Origin: Pseudomonadota bacterium | Lineage (GTDB): Bacteria; Pseudomonadota; Gammaproteobacteria; Steroidobacterales; Steroidobacteraceae | Direction of reading: 5' to 3' | Assembly (NCBI GenBank): GCA_021820785.1 | Contig: JAKADE010000073.1 | Location: 1 to 10,056 of the forward strand | DNA length: 10,056 bases | Shown: positions 1 to 6,945 of the stretch, piece after piece | Layout: each line of letters begins with the position of its first letter | Numbering within the stretch: position 1 is the first letter of the stretch | Program-made: the position numbers and the translations under genes | Notes under the pieces: generated by a model | What the model saw: the letters and a program-made list of their open reading frames with translations, nothing else | Told to the model about the DNA's origin: nothing | Databases searched by the model: none

Positions 1-264
1 GCCATCCATCGCGGACGTCGAGGACATGTACAGCATGCTCTTGACGCCGACGATGGCCTGCTCGAGCGGCTCGGCCACCGTCTGTGCGATGACCTTCGGA
101 TTGGCGCCGGGGTAGGAAGCGCGCACGATGACCGACGGCGGCACCACCTGCGGGTACTCGCTGATCGGCAGCTTGAACAGCGCGATGATCCCGGCGATCA
201 GGATGAACGTCGAGAGGACCGCGGCGAAGATCGGCCGGTCGATGAAATAGTGCGAAAGCTTCAC
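1..264 (-). CDS. RND efflux pump inner-membrane permease, N-terminal part (runs off the window)
   Basis: The first 88 codons of an AcrB/MexF-class proton-driven drug efflux transporter are visible; the rest lies beyond position 1. The protein begins VKLSHYFIDRPIFAAVLS, the characteristic start of HAE1-family RND pumps (short amphipathic helix, then FIDRPIFA). TM1 follows at about residues 10-30. Then comes the start of the periplasmic porter domain, with LPISEYPQVVPPSVIV, YPGANPKVIAQTVAEPLEQ and MLYMSSTSAMDG, all typical of the family. The start is a GTG (262-264) that overlaps the adaptor's TGA stop in a GTGA arrangement, so translation is probably coupled to the upstream adaptor. The pump would join the adaptor and an outer-membrane TolC-like channel, which is not in this window, to export hydrophobic compounds. 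The wording of the N-terminus is closest to MexF/OqxB/BpeF-type pumps, but the substrate cannot be told. Confidence 0.95.
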   Translation of the reverse strand, partial: MKLSHYFIDRPIFAAVLSTFILIAGIIALFKLPISEYPQVVPPSVIVRASYPGANPKVIAQTVAEPLEQAIVGVKSMLYMSSTSAMDG

Positions 265-1505
265 CGTCCCTCCCCCGCCTGACCCGCCTGGTCATGGTGC
301 GATGGGTGTGCCACGTTACGCGCGACCATGGCGTGCGACCGTGTCTGGCCGAGGCTCATGGCGACCCGCTGCGGGGTGATGCGCATCCCCGGCTGCACGC
401 GCATCAGTCCGTTGACGACGATGAGGTCGCCGGGCTTCAGTCCGTCGCGCACCACGCGCAAACCGTCGACCAGCGGACCGAGATGGACCGACCGGTAGTG
501 CAGCTGATCGTGCGGGCCGACCACGAGGACGAACTGCGCGGTCTGATTGGTGCCGACCGCACTGTCGCGGATCAGCGTGGCCTGGTAGTGCTCGTTGCCG
601 ATGAGCTTCACGCGCGCGAACAGCCCCGGCACGAACCGATCGCCGGGATTGGCGAGCAACGCCCGGGCACGAATGGTGCCCGTGCCGGCATTCAACGCGT
701 TGTTCATGAACACGAGCCGTCCCTGGTGCGGGTAGCCGTGCTCGTCCTCCAGTCCGACGAACACCGGGTTGCCCAGACCGTCCGAACGCCCTCCGGCAGA
801 GTCGCCCCGCCCGTCCCGACGGGCGTATTTCTCGAACTTCAGATAGGCCTGCTCGTCGACGTTGAAGGTCACGTAGATCGGGTTCAGCGACACGATCGTC
901 GTGAGCAGCGTCTGGCCGCTTCTCACCAGGTTGCCGACGGTGACGATGGCGCGGCTGACCCGCCCGGAAATCGGTGCGCGCACCTGCGTGAAGCGCAGGT
1001 TCAGCGCCGCGGTATCGAGCGCCGCGGCGGCCGCCTCGACGTCCGCATGGGCCTGGCGGGCGGCCGCCGTGCGCTGATCGAATTCATCCTGCGAGATGGC
1101 CCGTGCGGCGTACAGCGTGACGGCGCGCTGCGCCTCCTCGCGGGCGAGGACCGCGGCGGCCTTCGCCTGGTCAAGCTGCGCCTTGGCGCGCAGATACTGT
1201 GCGCGGTACGGACGCGGATCGATCACGAACAGCAGCTGCCCCTTGTGTACGGTGCTGCCATCGACGAAATCGACCGCAGAAATGTATCCGTTCACGCGCG
1301 GACGCACGTTGACGTGATGTATGGCGTCGAAGTGCCCGGTGAACGTCTCCGAGTCGGTCACCCGCCGGGAGATCACCTGCGCGACCTGAATCGACGGCGG
1401 CGGCATCGCGCGTTCTGCGGCCTGATTCTGGCCGCACCCGGCGAGCACGCTGGTGACGGCGAGCACGGCGGACACGGTGACGACGTGCTGTACCTTGTTG
1501 AACAT
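261..1505 (-). CDS. RND efflux periplasmic adaptor (membrane-fusion protein), lipoprotein
   Basis: This 414-residue HlyD/AcrA/MexE-family adaptor links an RND pump to an outer-membrane channel. Residues 1-24 form a lipoprotein signal with lipobox LAGC, so Cys24 would be lipidated and anchor it in the inner membrane. The order is the expected one: first lipoyl half-motif around 64-98 (VRPRVNGYISAVDFVDGS, then KGQLLFVIDPRPY), an alpha-helical hairpin at about 99-170 rich in Ala, Gln and Arg, second lipoyl half at 170-205 (APISGRVSRAIVTVGNLV), a beta-barrel at about 205-305, and a membrane-proximal domain to about 385. Reading continues open far upstream, but the chosen ATG has a strong AGGGAG ribosome site 5 nt upstream (1511-1516 on the plus strand), immediately precedes the signal peptide and gives the family length of about 400 residues. 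The last 30 residues are His- and Gln-rich and not conserved. It is the first gene of the efflux operon and overlaps the permease by 4 nt. Confidence 0.95.
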   Translation of the reverse strand: MFNKVQHVVTVSAVLAVTSVLAGCGQNQAAERAMPPPSIQVAQVISRRVTDSETFTGHFDAIHHVNVRPRVNGYISAVDFVDGSTVHKGQLLFVIDPRPYRAQYLRAKAQLDQAKAAAVLAREEAQRAVTLYAARAISQDEFDQRTAAARQAHADVEAAAAALDTAALNLRFTQVRAPISGRVSRAIVTVGNLVRSGQTLLTTIVSLNPIYVTFNVDEQAYLKFEKYARRDGRGDSAGGRSDGLGNPVFVGLEDEHGYPHQGRLVFMNNALNAGTGTIRARALLANPGDRFVPGLFARVKLIGNEHYQATLIRDSAVGTNQTAQFVLVVGPHDQLHYRSVHLGPLVDGLRVVRDGLKPGDLIVVNGLMRVQPGMRITPQRVAMSLGQTRSHAMVARNVAHPSHHDQAGQAGEGR

Positions 1506-1510
1506 TGGGT

Positions 1511-1516
1511 CTCCCT
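1511..1516 (-). promoter_or_regulatory. Ribosome binding site fixing the adaptor start
   Basis: On the minus strand AGGGAG lies 5 nt before the ATG at 1505-1503. It decides against the much longer open frame that extends to 1853, whose extra residues are Arg/His-rich and resemble no protein domain. Confidence 0.75.
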
Positions 1517-1693
1517 GAGATTTCGTTGTAACGACACGCCCGTGCACAGCGCGCAGCGCGTCGGCAGTATCTATGTGCGCACCATGGGCAACCCCATGGA
1601 TCATTCGGATCAGCATCACTCCACCTACGGTCCCATGGCGTCCTCTCTCGAAATCGGCAGAGCGGATCGCCGTTGCTACGTTTTCCTGCACTG

Positions 1694-1715
1694 GTGTCCA
1701 ACCGTGTCCAACGGT
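1694..1715. repeat. Tandem GTGTCCAAC repeat with overlapping inverted repeat
   Basis: GTGTCCAAC occurs at 1694-1702 and again at 1704-1712, one DNA helical turn (10 bp) apart. The second copy lies inside a perfect inverted repeat ACCGT-N5-ACGGT (1701-1715). The nine bases GTCCAACGG (1706-1714) recur on the opposite strand as CCGTTGGAC at 2040-2048, about 80 bp upstream of the LysR start. This is a candidate regulator-binding element in the divergent region; the function is inferred. Confidence 0.4.
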
Positions 1716-2123
1716 CCGTCGCCGGGTTCGACGCCGCCGCCTGCGGCCCCGGCTTATCCAGTGTCGGCGTCGGCACAGACCTGTGTTGCAAACGTGCGTG
1801 TCACCGACGGTTCGGACGGGAGCGCCGAGGCGCGCCGGGACATGCCGCGGCATGCGCCGAATGAGCGAAAATCAGCCCGCTTTTTTCCGGCGAGGCGCTC
1901 GCGCACCGCCCGCGACGCGTCGGCGCCGTGCGGCGCTCGCCGAGTCAGATGGAAATTGTCGTAGTCCCGCCCTAGACTGTCGGGCAACCTACGCGTGATC
2001 GGTTCGGCACGGACGTAACATGTTGCAATGGACGCCGATCCGTTGGACGGCGACAGAATATGCGAGCCTGCGCCCGGCCACTAGCGCCCGGAACGTGAAT
2101 ACCCTTATGTCGAGAATTCATTA

Positions 2124-3023
2124 ATGCGACGCAGTGACCTCGGAGATCTGATTGCGTTTCTGGCCGTGGCCGATGAGCGCAGTTTCACGAAAGCGGCGGC
2201 CAAACTCGCGACCTCGCAATCGGCGCTGAGCCACGTCATCCGGCGGCTCGAGGCCCGTCTCGGCGTGCGTCTGCTGACGCGCACGACGCGCAGCGTCGCA
2301 CCGACCGAGGCCGGCGAGCGGCTCCTGGCAGAGCTGCGTCCGTCGTTCGAGGACATCAAGGCAAAGCTGGCCGCGCTGAGCGAGTTGCGCGAGAAACCGG
2401 GCGGCACGGTGCGCATCACGGCCACGGAGGACGCGGCCCGCACCCTGCTCTGGCCGGCCTTCGAGCGGCTGCTCAAGCAGTATCCGGACATCCATGTCGA
2501 AGTGCTCGTCGAGCAGCGGCTGATCGACATCGTGGCCGAACGCCTCGACGCCGGCGTGCGCATCGGCGAGCAGGTCGCCCGTGACATGATCGCGGTGCGG
2601 ATCGGGCCGGACATGCGCCTCGCGGTGTTCGCCGCCCCGGCCTATTTCGAGCGGCAGCCGCGGCCGAAGAGCCCGCGCGAGCTCGGTGACCACGAGTGCA
2701 TCCGGGTGCGCCGTCCGGGCCGCGCGGACTTCTATCCCTGGACGTTCGAGCGCAACGGCCGTCCCCTCAAGGCGCGCATCGAGGGGAAGCTGGTGTTCAA
2801 CTCGGTGCCGCTGGTGATCGAGGCCGCTGCCGCGGGATTTGGTCTGGCGATGCTGCCGGAGCACATGATCGCGAGTGAGCTGCGCAGCGGCCGGGTCGTT
2901 CGGGTGCTCGAGGAGTGGTGCCCGCCGTTTCCCGGGTATCACCTGTACTACCCGAGCCGCCGCCAGCAATCCCAGGCCTTCTCGCTGGTCATCGACGCGC
3001 TGCGCTGGAAGGGCCCAGCGTGA
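2124..3023 (+). CDS. LysR-type transcriptional regulator, probable regulator of the divergent efflux operon
   Basis: This is a 299-residue LysR-family protein, the normal family length. Residues 4-64 form the winged helix-turn-helix: DLIAFLAVADERSFTKAAAKLATSQSALSHVIRRLEARLGVRLL is the standard pattern, followed by TRTTRSVAPTEAGERLL. A linker helix leads to the periplasmic-binding-protein-like effector domain (about 90-299), with the conserved late motif GFGLAMLPEHM. The RTTRSVAPTEAG and SPREL.DHECIR patterns resemble the CrgA/DgdR-like branch of the family. The co-inducer is not predictable. It is transcribed away from the efflux operon, which suggests it controls that operon and perhaps itself, as MexT, BpeT and similar regulators do. 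The ATG lacks a clear Shine-Dalgarno sequence. A five-codon open frame (ATG at 2107) ends in a TAATG overlap with the start and could couple translation, but this is speculative. Confidence 0.92.
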   Translation: MRRSDLGDLIAFLAVADERSFTKAAAKLATSQSALSHVIRRLEARLGVRLLTRTTRSVAPTEAGERLLAELRPSFEDIKAKLAALSELREKPGGTVRITATEDAARTLLWPAFERLLKQYPDIHVEVLVEQRLIDIVAERLDAGVRIGEQVARDMIAVRIGPDMRLAVFAAPAYFERQPRPKSPRELGDHECIRVRRPGRADFYPWTFERNGRPLKARIEGKLVFNSVPLVIEAAAAGFGLAMLPEHMIASELRSGRVVRVLEEWCPPFPGYHLYYPSRRQQSQAFSLVIDALRWKGPA

Positions 3024-3350
3024 GGGTCGCTGACACCGGGGTCGCGCAGGACAGCCTGGCAAAGAAATGGCGGGACATTGTGGTCATATCTGGCTGATTT
3101 ACAGATCGATTGTGATCCCGCGCCCGGTGGCCAGTCGGCTCGGCGGATCGTTCGTTGCGCCGGGCCGCCGTGTCGTGCAACCTTTGGCACCGATCCGTGT
3201 TCTACGGGCGATGCCGGGCCGCAAGACGCCCGTGCACCGCGTATGGATCCCTGGGGACCTCGTGACGGGTGATCACCACACAGACTCGGCGCCCGTCCGA
3301 CCTCCCCGGCCCATGCGAAACGCCCCGGAACCCGTTGTCAGGAGTTCACC
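3024..3350. other. Intergenic region before the DUF4097 gene
   Basis: This 327-bp stretch between two rightward genes shows no credible coding sequence. The small open frames here are Pro/Arg-rich and lack ribosome sites. It presumably holds the end of the lysR transcript and the promoter of the DUF4097 gene, but I could not identify a clear terminator or a good -35/-10 pair. Confidence 0.5.
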
Positions 3351-4277
3351 ATGAGCCCCAAGCTCGCCGGAACGCTCGCGATCCTCGCCGCCTCGGTCGT
3401 CACCGCGCCGGCTTTCGCGATGCAATCGATCTACCACACCCGCCTGAACGCTCCCCCAGGCGGCACGCTGACGCTGCACACCGACGTCGGGTCGGTGTCC
3501 ATCGTCGGCGGAACCACCTCGCACGTAACGTTCCAGATGCAGGCCGAGGGGGCGCAGTCCTACCGGAAAGACCTTCACATCGTCGCCCGCACGACGGCCG
3601 ACGGCGTGCGGATCTCGGTCCAGGGCCGTGCGCACGCCCTCTTCGGCTGGTTCCATTGGCTGCACTGGTTCGGTGGAACGCATGATCGTCTCCGGCTCAC
3701 CGTCGCCGTGCCGAGCGCCTACCGGCTCGCGCTGCGCACGTCGGGCGGCTCCATCAAGGTGCGGGACATCAGCGCCGCGGTGCGTGCAAGCAGCGCCGGG
3801 GGCGACGCGGACGTACAGAACATCACCGGGGCGCTGGATGTGCACACGGCTGGAGGGGACATCGAGGCACGCAACGTCCAGGGCGCCATCGAGCTGGATT
3901 CCGCAGGCGGCGACGTCTCCATCAGCAATGCGACCGGCACCCTCAGGCTACATACCGAGGGCGGCGACATCTCCATCCGCAACGCCAACGGTCGGGTGCG
4001 GGCCTCGAGCTCCGGCGGCGACATCCGCGCCGAGCTCGCCGCCGCTCACCGCATCAGCTTGAGTACGGCCGGCGGGGACATCACGCTGCTGCTGCCGCAC
4101 AATACCCATGCGGCCGTTAAGGCCGAAGCCGCCGGCGGCAGCGTGGACTGCCGCTTCCCGCTGACTGTCACGCAGACGGTCGGACGCGATTACCTCGACG
4201 GCACGATCGGCGGCGGCGGCCCGCAGATGACCCTGCACTCCGCCGGCGGGGACATCCACATCGCGCCCCAGCCGTAG
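3351..4277 (+). CDS. Exported DUF4097-type beta-solenoid repeat protein
   Basis: This 308-residue protein starts with a signal peptide (residues 1-23, cleavage after AFA). From residue 130 it contains tandem units beginning [T/S]-x-G-G-[D/S]: T130, S148, T166, S184, T202 and S220 are exactly 18 residues apart. Looser units follow at T239, A260 and S297. Such GGD(I/V) repeats are typical of DUF4097/putative-adhesin proteins, which are predicted to fold as a right-handed beta-solenoid, one turn per repeat. An unusual aromatic segment (HALFGWFHWLHWFGG, about 95-109) precedes the repeats. The start is well supported: CAGGAG lies 6-7 nt before the ATG. The function of the family in Gram-negative bacteria is not established; a periplasmic or surface envelope role is likely. 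It is followed 87 bp later by a co-directional esterase gene and may share its transcript. Confidence 0.85.
   Translation: MSPKLAGTLAILAASVVTAPAFAMQSIYHTRLNAPPGGTLTLHTDVGSVSIVGGTTSHVTFQMQAEGAQSYRKDLHIVARTTADGVRISVQGRAHALFGWFHWLHWFGGTHDRLRLTVAVPSAYRLALRTSGGSIKVRDISAAVRASSAGGDADVQNITGALDVHTAGGDIEARNVQGAIELDSAGGDVSISNATGTLRLHTEGGDISIRNANGRVRASSSGGDIRAELAAAHRISLSTAGGDITLLLPHNTHAAVKAEAAGGSVDCRFPLTVTQTVGRDYLDGTIGGGGPQMTLHSAGGDIHIAPQP
3738..4155 (+). repeat. Tandem 54-bp coding repeats (18-residue GGD units)
   Basis: Inside the DUF4097 gene, six units with GGS or GGD cores are spaced exactly 54 bp apart at the protein-phase level, followed by diverged units of 57 and 63 bp. The DNA copies have diverged, but recurrent GGCGGCGACATC-like stretches remain. 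The repeats appear selected at protein level rather than being recent duplications. Confidence 0.7.
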
Positions 4278-4364
4278 CCCGGAGCATGCACCCGGGCGAG
4301 CTCGGTCCGGGGAAGCGAGCGCCGGTGTGTACAATCCGTCCCTCTGACGGGGGGAGGGCGGCAC

Positions 4365-6011
4365 ATGTCATCGAAGCAGAAGCAACTTACAAAGGCGGTC
4401 TGGAGTACGCGCGCCGTTCTGATCACGGGGCTCGGTCTGCTGCTCGCCTCGCTCGGCGCCTGTGCCAGACAGGCCGCATCACAGGGTGCGCCAGCGGGCG
4501 CGCACCTGTTCTTCCGCGTCACGGCGGGTGCAGCGCTTCCGGCGCCGGTCTCCGGCCGGTTGCTGGTGTTCGTGGCCAGGGGGACGGGTGCCCGAACGGT
4601 CACGATCAACGAATTCAAGCCCGATGCCACCTGGGTCGCCGCCCGCAACGTGCACGATCTGGCGCCCGGCGCAGCGCTCGAGATCGATACCGACCGGACC
4701 GCGTACCCGAATCCGTTCTCCGATCTCCCTGCCGGGGATTACCAGGTCCAGGCCGTGCTCGACGTGGACCACACGTACAACTACAGCGGATTGATGCCCG
4801 GAGATCTGATCAGCCCGGTGCTGACGTTGCACCACTGGGTGCCCGGTCGCGGGGCCGAACCCGAACTGACGCTCGACAAGGTCGTGCCGCCGCGTCCGGC
4901 CCGCAAGCTCACCGCGCGGCAGCAGCAGGCCGCGACCCATCTGCAGCGCGCTGAGGAGCGCAGCGCGCTGCTCAGCGCCTTCTGGGGCCGCCCGACCTTC
5001 ATCCGCGCCTGGGTCGTGCTGCCGCCCGGGTACCACAAGGACCCCGCGCGCCACTACCCGACCGTCTACTGGACGCACGGTTTCGGCGGCACGATGTCCT
5101 ATTGCCGGTTCATGGGCATCAAGATCTATGAGCGCATGGCCGCCGGCAAGATGCCGCCGATGATCTGGGTGATGCTCGATGAGCATCTGCCGACGGGCAC
5201 ACACGAATTCGCCAATTCAGTCAATGATGGCCCCTGGGGCTCGGCGCTGACGCAGGAGTACATCCCGTGGATCGAGGCGCATTTTCGCGCCCTCGACCAT
5301 GCCCGCGACCGCTTCCTGCAGGGCCACTCCTCCGGCGGCTGGGCAACTCTGCAGCTGCAGGTCGATTACCCGCGCCTCTTCGGTGGCACGTGGTCCACGT
5401 CGCCTGACCCGAGCGACTTTCACGACTTCACCGGCGTCGACCTGTACGCCCCGCATGCCAACGTGTATCACCGGCCGGACGGGACGCCCTACCCGCTGGT
5501 GCGCATGCACGGCAAGGTGATCGAGACGTTTGAGCAGTTCGCCAAACTGGAGCGCGTCATCGGTCCGTACGGCGGGCAGATGGCCTCGTTCGACTGGGTA
5601 TTTTCCCCGCGCGGACCCGATGGCCGTCCGGAGCCGATGTTCGACCGGACCACCGGGGCGGTGAACCCGACGGTCGTTGCCTACTGGCGCACCCACTACG
5701 ATCTGGCCCACATCGTCAAGCATACGTGGGCGCAGCGCGGCCGCGATTTGCGCGGCAAGATTCATGTGTACGTCGGCACGGCGGATACATTTTATCTCGA
5801 TGGCGCGGCACGCAAGTTCGACGCGGTGCTGCACTCACTCGGTGCCGATGCGCATTTCACGTTCCGCAAGGGTCGCACGCATTTCAACTTGTATTCGCGC
5901 GACGGTGACCCTCTGGCGCTGTTCGATACGATCGCGGCGCAGATGTACCTGACCGCCTATCCGCATGCTGCCGCGAAATGGCGGGCGCTCGCTGCCGTGC
6001 CCTTCAAATAG
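4365..6011 (+). CDS. Lipoprotein alpha/beta-hydrolase (esterase family)
   Basis: This is a 548-residue secreted hydrolase. Residues 1-33 form a lipoprotein signal with lipobox LGAC, so Cys33 would be lipidated. An N-terminal region of about 130 residues (48-175) looks beta-rich and may be an Ig-like module. The catalytic alpha/beta-hydrolase domain spans about 210-545 and resembles the esterase D/PF00756 group: WVVLPPGYHKDPARHYPTVY, then an oxyanion-type HGFGG (238-242), then the nucleophile elbow GHSSG with Ser322. Likely acid and base residues are Asp474 in VGTADTFYLDG and His506 in GRTHFNLY, giving an intact Ser-Asp-His triad in the right order. The substrate is unknown; esters of sugars, peptides or phenolics are possible for this group. 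GGGAGG lies about 8 nt upstream of the ATG. The gene follows the DUF4097 gene on the same strand by 87 bp, where TACAAT at 4330-4335 could be a weak -10 element of its own promoter. Confidence 0.88.
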   Translation: MSSKQKQLTKAVWSTRAVLITGLGLLLASLGACARQAASQGAPAGAHLFFRVTAGAALPAPVSGRLLVFVARGTGARTVTINEFKPDATWVAARNVHDLAPGAALEIDTDRTAYPNPFSDLPAGDYQVQAVLDVDHTYNYSGLMPGDLISPVLTLHHWVPGRGAEPELTLDKVVPPRPARKLTARQQQAATHLQRAEERSALLSAFWGRPTFIRAWVVLPPGYHKDPARHYPTVYWTHGFGGTMSYCRFMGIKIYERMAAGKMPPMIWVMLDEHLPTGTHEFANSVNDGPWGSALTQEYIPWIEAHFRALDHARDRFLQGHSSGGWATLQLQVDYPRLFGGTWSTSPDPSDFHDFTGVDLYAPHANVYHRPDGTPYPLVRMHGKVIETFEQFAKLERVIGPYGGQMASFDWVFSPRGPDGRPEPMFDRTTGAVNPTVVAYWRTHYDLAHIVKHTWAQRGRDLRGKIHVYVGTADTFYLDGAARKFDAVLHSLGADAHFTFRKGRTHFNLYSRDGDPLALFDTIAAQMYLTAYPHAAAKWRALAAVPFK

Positions 6012-6012
6012 C

Positions 6013-6041
6013 CGCACCCTGCCTTCACCCGGACGGGTGCG
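6013..6041. terminator. Possible hairpin terminator between convergent genes
   Basis: The 41-bp gap between the esterase stop and the stop of the leftward Sel1 gene contains CGCACCC (6013-6019) pairing with GGGTGCG (6035-6041). An alternative tighter stem, CACCC-GGAC-GGGTG, lies at 6026-6039. There is no T-run on either side, so classical Rho-independent termination is not certain. The position between convergent genes supports a shared transcription end. Confidence 0.35.
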
Positions 6042-6052
6042 CCGCCGTGCGC

Positions 6053-6649
6053 TCAGCGCGCCCCGGGCGGGACGATGTTGACCCAGCCGGTGTACGGGAC
6101 GCTGGGGAGCGGGTGCCAGCGCGCAACCCGACGCATGATCCGCGCGCGCGCAGAGGCGCTCAGCCGTCCGGCCACCTGCCGCTGCAGCCGCCAGGCGAAC
6201 GCATGGATTTGCGCGCTGTTTCGGATATGGACATCGCCCTCGACTGGCTTGGTCGCGACGCTGTACCAGTAGTACGCACGCGCCCAACTGCGAGGCACCT
6301 CGCGGCCCGCGCGGTACAGCTGGGCCAGCTGCAGTTCGGCGGCCGGCGCACCGCGCTCGGCGGCGCGGCGGATCCACTTCATTGCGCGTGCGGTATCGGC
6401 CGGGACATCCCAACCGTGCAGATACATCAAACCGATCCGGTCCTGCGCCAGCGCGAGGTTCTCGCGGGCCGCATGTCGAATCAGCCGAACGCCCGCGGGG
6501 ATGTTCGCGCCCGCCGGACGTTCGTTGAGCAGACGCAGTCCGCGCGCGTACTGCACCAGGGCAGACGGATGCGGACGGACCGTTGCACACCCGCCGAGCG
6601 TGAAACTCGCGCACAGCGCAATTCCTGCAATCCTGCGAACGATCCGCAT
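6053..6649 (-). CDS. Small Sel1-repeat lipoprotein
   Basis: This 198-residue protein has a lipoprotein signal ending in lipobox LGGC (Cys21). Two Sel1-like/TPR-related repeats are visible: residues about 53-88 (GVRLIRHAARENLALAQDRI, then GLMYLHGWDVPADTA) and about 89-128 (AMKWIRRAAERGAPAAELQL, then AQLYRAGREVPRSWARAYYW), which have the family's A..LG.mY..G.gV pattern. A C-terminal helical region (about 144-177) and a Pro-rich tail follow. Sel1 repeats mediate protein-protein contacts, often in envelope complexes; the partner here is unknown. The frame stays open 65 codons upstream, but the chosen ATG at 6649 immediately precedes the signal peptide and has a weak GGGGG ribosome site. The preceding residues are Arg-rich and implausible. 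Confidence 0.82.
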   Translation of the reverse strand: MRIVRRIAGIALCASFTLGGCATVRPHPSALVQYARGLRLLNERPAGANIPAGVRLIRHAARENLALAQDRIGLMYLHGWDVPADTARAMKWIRRAAERGAPAAELQLAQLYRAGREVPRSWARAYYWYSVATKPVEGDVHIRNSAQIHAFAWRLQRQVAGRLSASARARIMRRVARWHPLPSVPYTGWVNIVPPGAR

Positions 6650-6715
6650 GCCGTGCCCCCAAAACGCACCTGCACGACGTCGCCGCAGCGGTGCAACCCC
6701 TTTATCCTGCAGAAC

Positions 6716-6730
6716 CGGTGTCCGACACCG
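6716..6730. promoter_or_regulatory. 15-bp perfect palindrome upstream of the Sel1 lipoprotein gene
   Basis: CGGTGTC-C-GACACCG (plus strand) is a perfect inverted repeat with 7-bp arms and a single central base, centred 74 bp upstream of the Sel1 gene's ATG. This is a usual position and shape for a repressor operator. No cognate regulator is identifiable here. Confidence 0.4.
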
Positions 6731-6812
6731 TGCATTCATCATAGGCCCGTGAGCTTTGCCGAAGCAACCGCGACGAGCGCTCTGGCGGCGCATTGCAGGC
6801 GGCCGCGTGATC

Positions 6813-6905
6813 TCACCGTCCGGTGTGACCCGCCACCACTGCAATGGCGAGCAGGATCACGCCGATGATCAGCACGATCAGCAGATGTCGGGCACGCAGT
6901 TTCAT
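6813..6905 (-). CDS. 30-residue single-pass membrane microprotein
   Basis: This short gene starts with ATG at 6905, preceded by a good ribosome site (GAGG, 6 nt spacing), and ends in TGA at 6813-6815. The product begins MKLRARHLLIVLIIGVILLA, continues with a hydrophobic run to about residue 25 and ends in AGHTGR. It therefore has a positively charged N-terminus, one predicted transmembrane helix (about 8-25) and a short polar tail. The basic start suggests an N-in orientation. It lies 40 bp downstream of the nitroreductase-like gene on the same strand and could be the last cistron of that transcript. It has no cleavable signal motif and no recognised family. Start codon, ribosome site and amphipathic-to-hydrophobic pattern together argue that it is real; it could also be a chance frame. 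Confidence 0.6.
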   Translation of the reverse strand: MKLRARHLLIVLIIGVILLAIAVVAGHTGR

Positions 6906-6945
6906 CTCGCACCTCGTGGTCGCGACGCTGCGCGGCACGCAACGC

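Larger units (their letters stand above)
1506..2123. promoter_or_regulatory. Divergent intergenic control region of the efflux operon and lysR
   Basis: This 618-bp stretch has no credible gene. The open frames here are Arg/Pro-rich, lack ribosome sites and overlap one another. It must hold the promoters of the leftward efflux operon and the rightward LysR gene. Visible structure includes a perfect hairpin at 1582-1599 (CCATGGG, 4-nt loop, CCCATGG), a 9-bp direct repeat GTGTCCAAC at 1694-1702 and 1704-1712, an inverted repeat ACCGT-N5-ACGGT at 1701-1715, the related CCGTTGGACGG at 2040-2050, and the short palindrome AACATGTT at 2017-2024. I could not place a convincing sigma-70 promoter on either strand. 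LysR regulators usually bind in such divergent regions, so one or more of these may be operators. Confidence 0.55.

Noticed and set aside
1506..1853. N-terminal extension of the adaptor frame to 1853
   Set aside because: The extra 116 codons are Arg-rich and precede a complete lipoprotein signal peptide with a strong ribosome site, so the start at 1505 is preferred.
294..1964. Very long plus-strand open frame (556 codons) opposite the adaptor gene
   Set aside because: It is the antisense shadow of the adaptor. Its product is Arg/His/Asp-rich without domains, as expected from high-GC sequence, whereas the minus strand encodes a clear membrane-fusion protein.
2015..2026. Near-palindrome around AACATGTT as the LysR operator
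   Set aside because: Only 8 bp are perfectly symmetric and it does not clearly fit a longer T-N11-A dyad, so it is mentioned only as part of the intergenic region.
2121..3062. Minus-strand open frame of 313 codons opposite the LysR gene
   Set aside because: It is complementary to an unmistakable LysR-family gene, has low-complexity composition and no ribosome site.
3067..3354. 95-codon plus-strand frame ending in an ATGA overlap with the DUF4097 start
   Set aside because: The overlap looks like translational coupling, but the product is Pro/Arg-rich with no domain and the start has only a weak ribosome site. The DUF4097 gene has its own strong one.
4277..4297. GCCCGG/CCGGGC inverted repeat after the DUF4097 stop as a terminator
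   Set aside because: The loop is 9 nt, the stem only six pairs and no T-run follows. In 65-70 percent GC DNA such repeats are frequent by chance.
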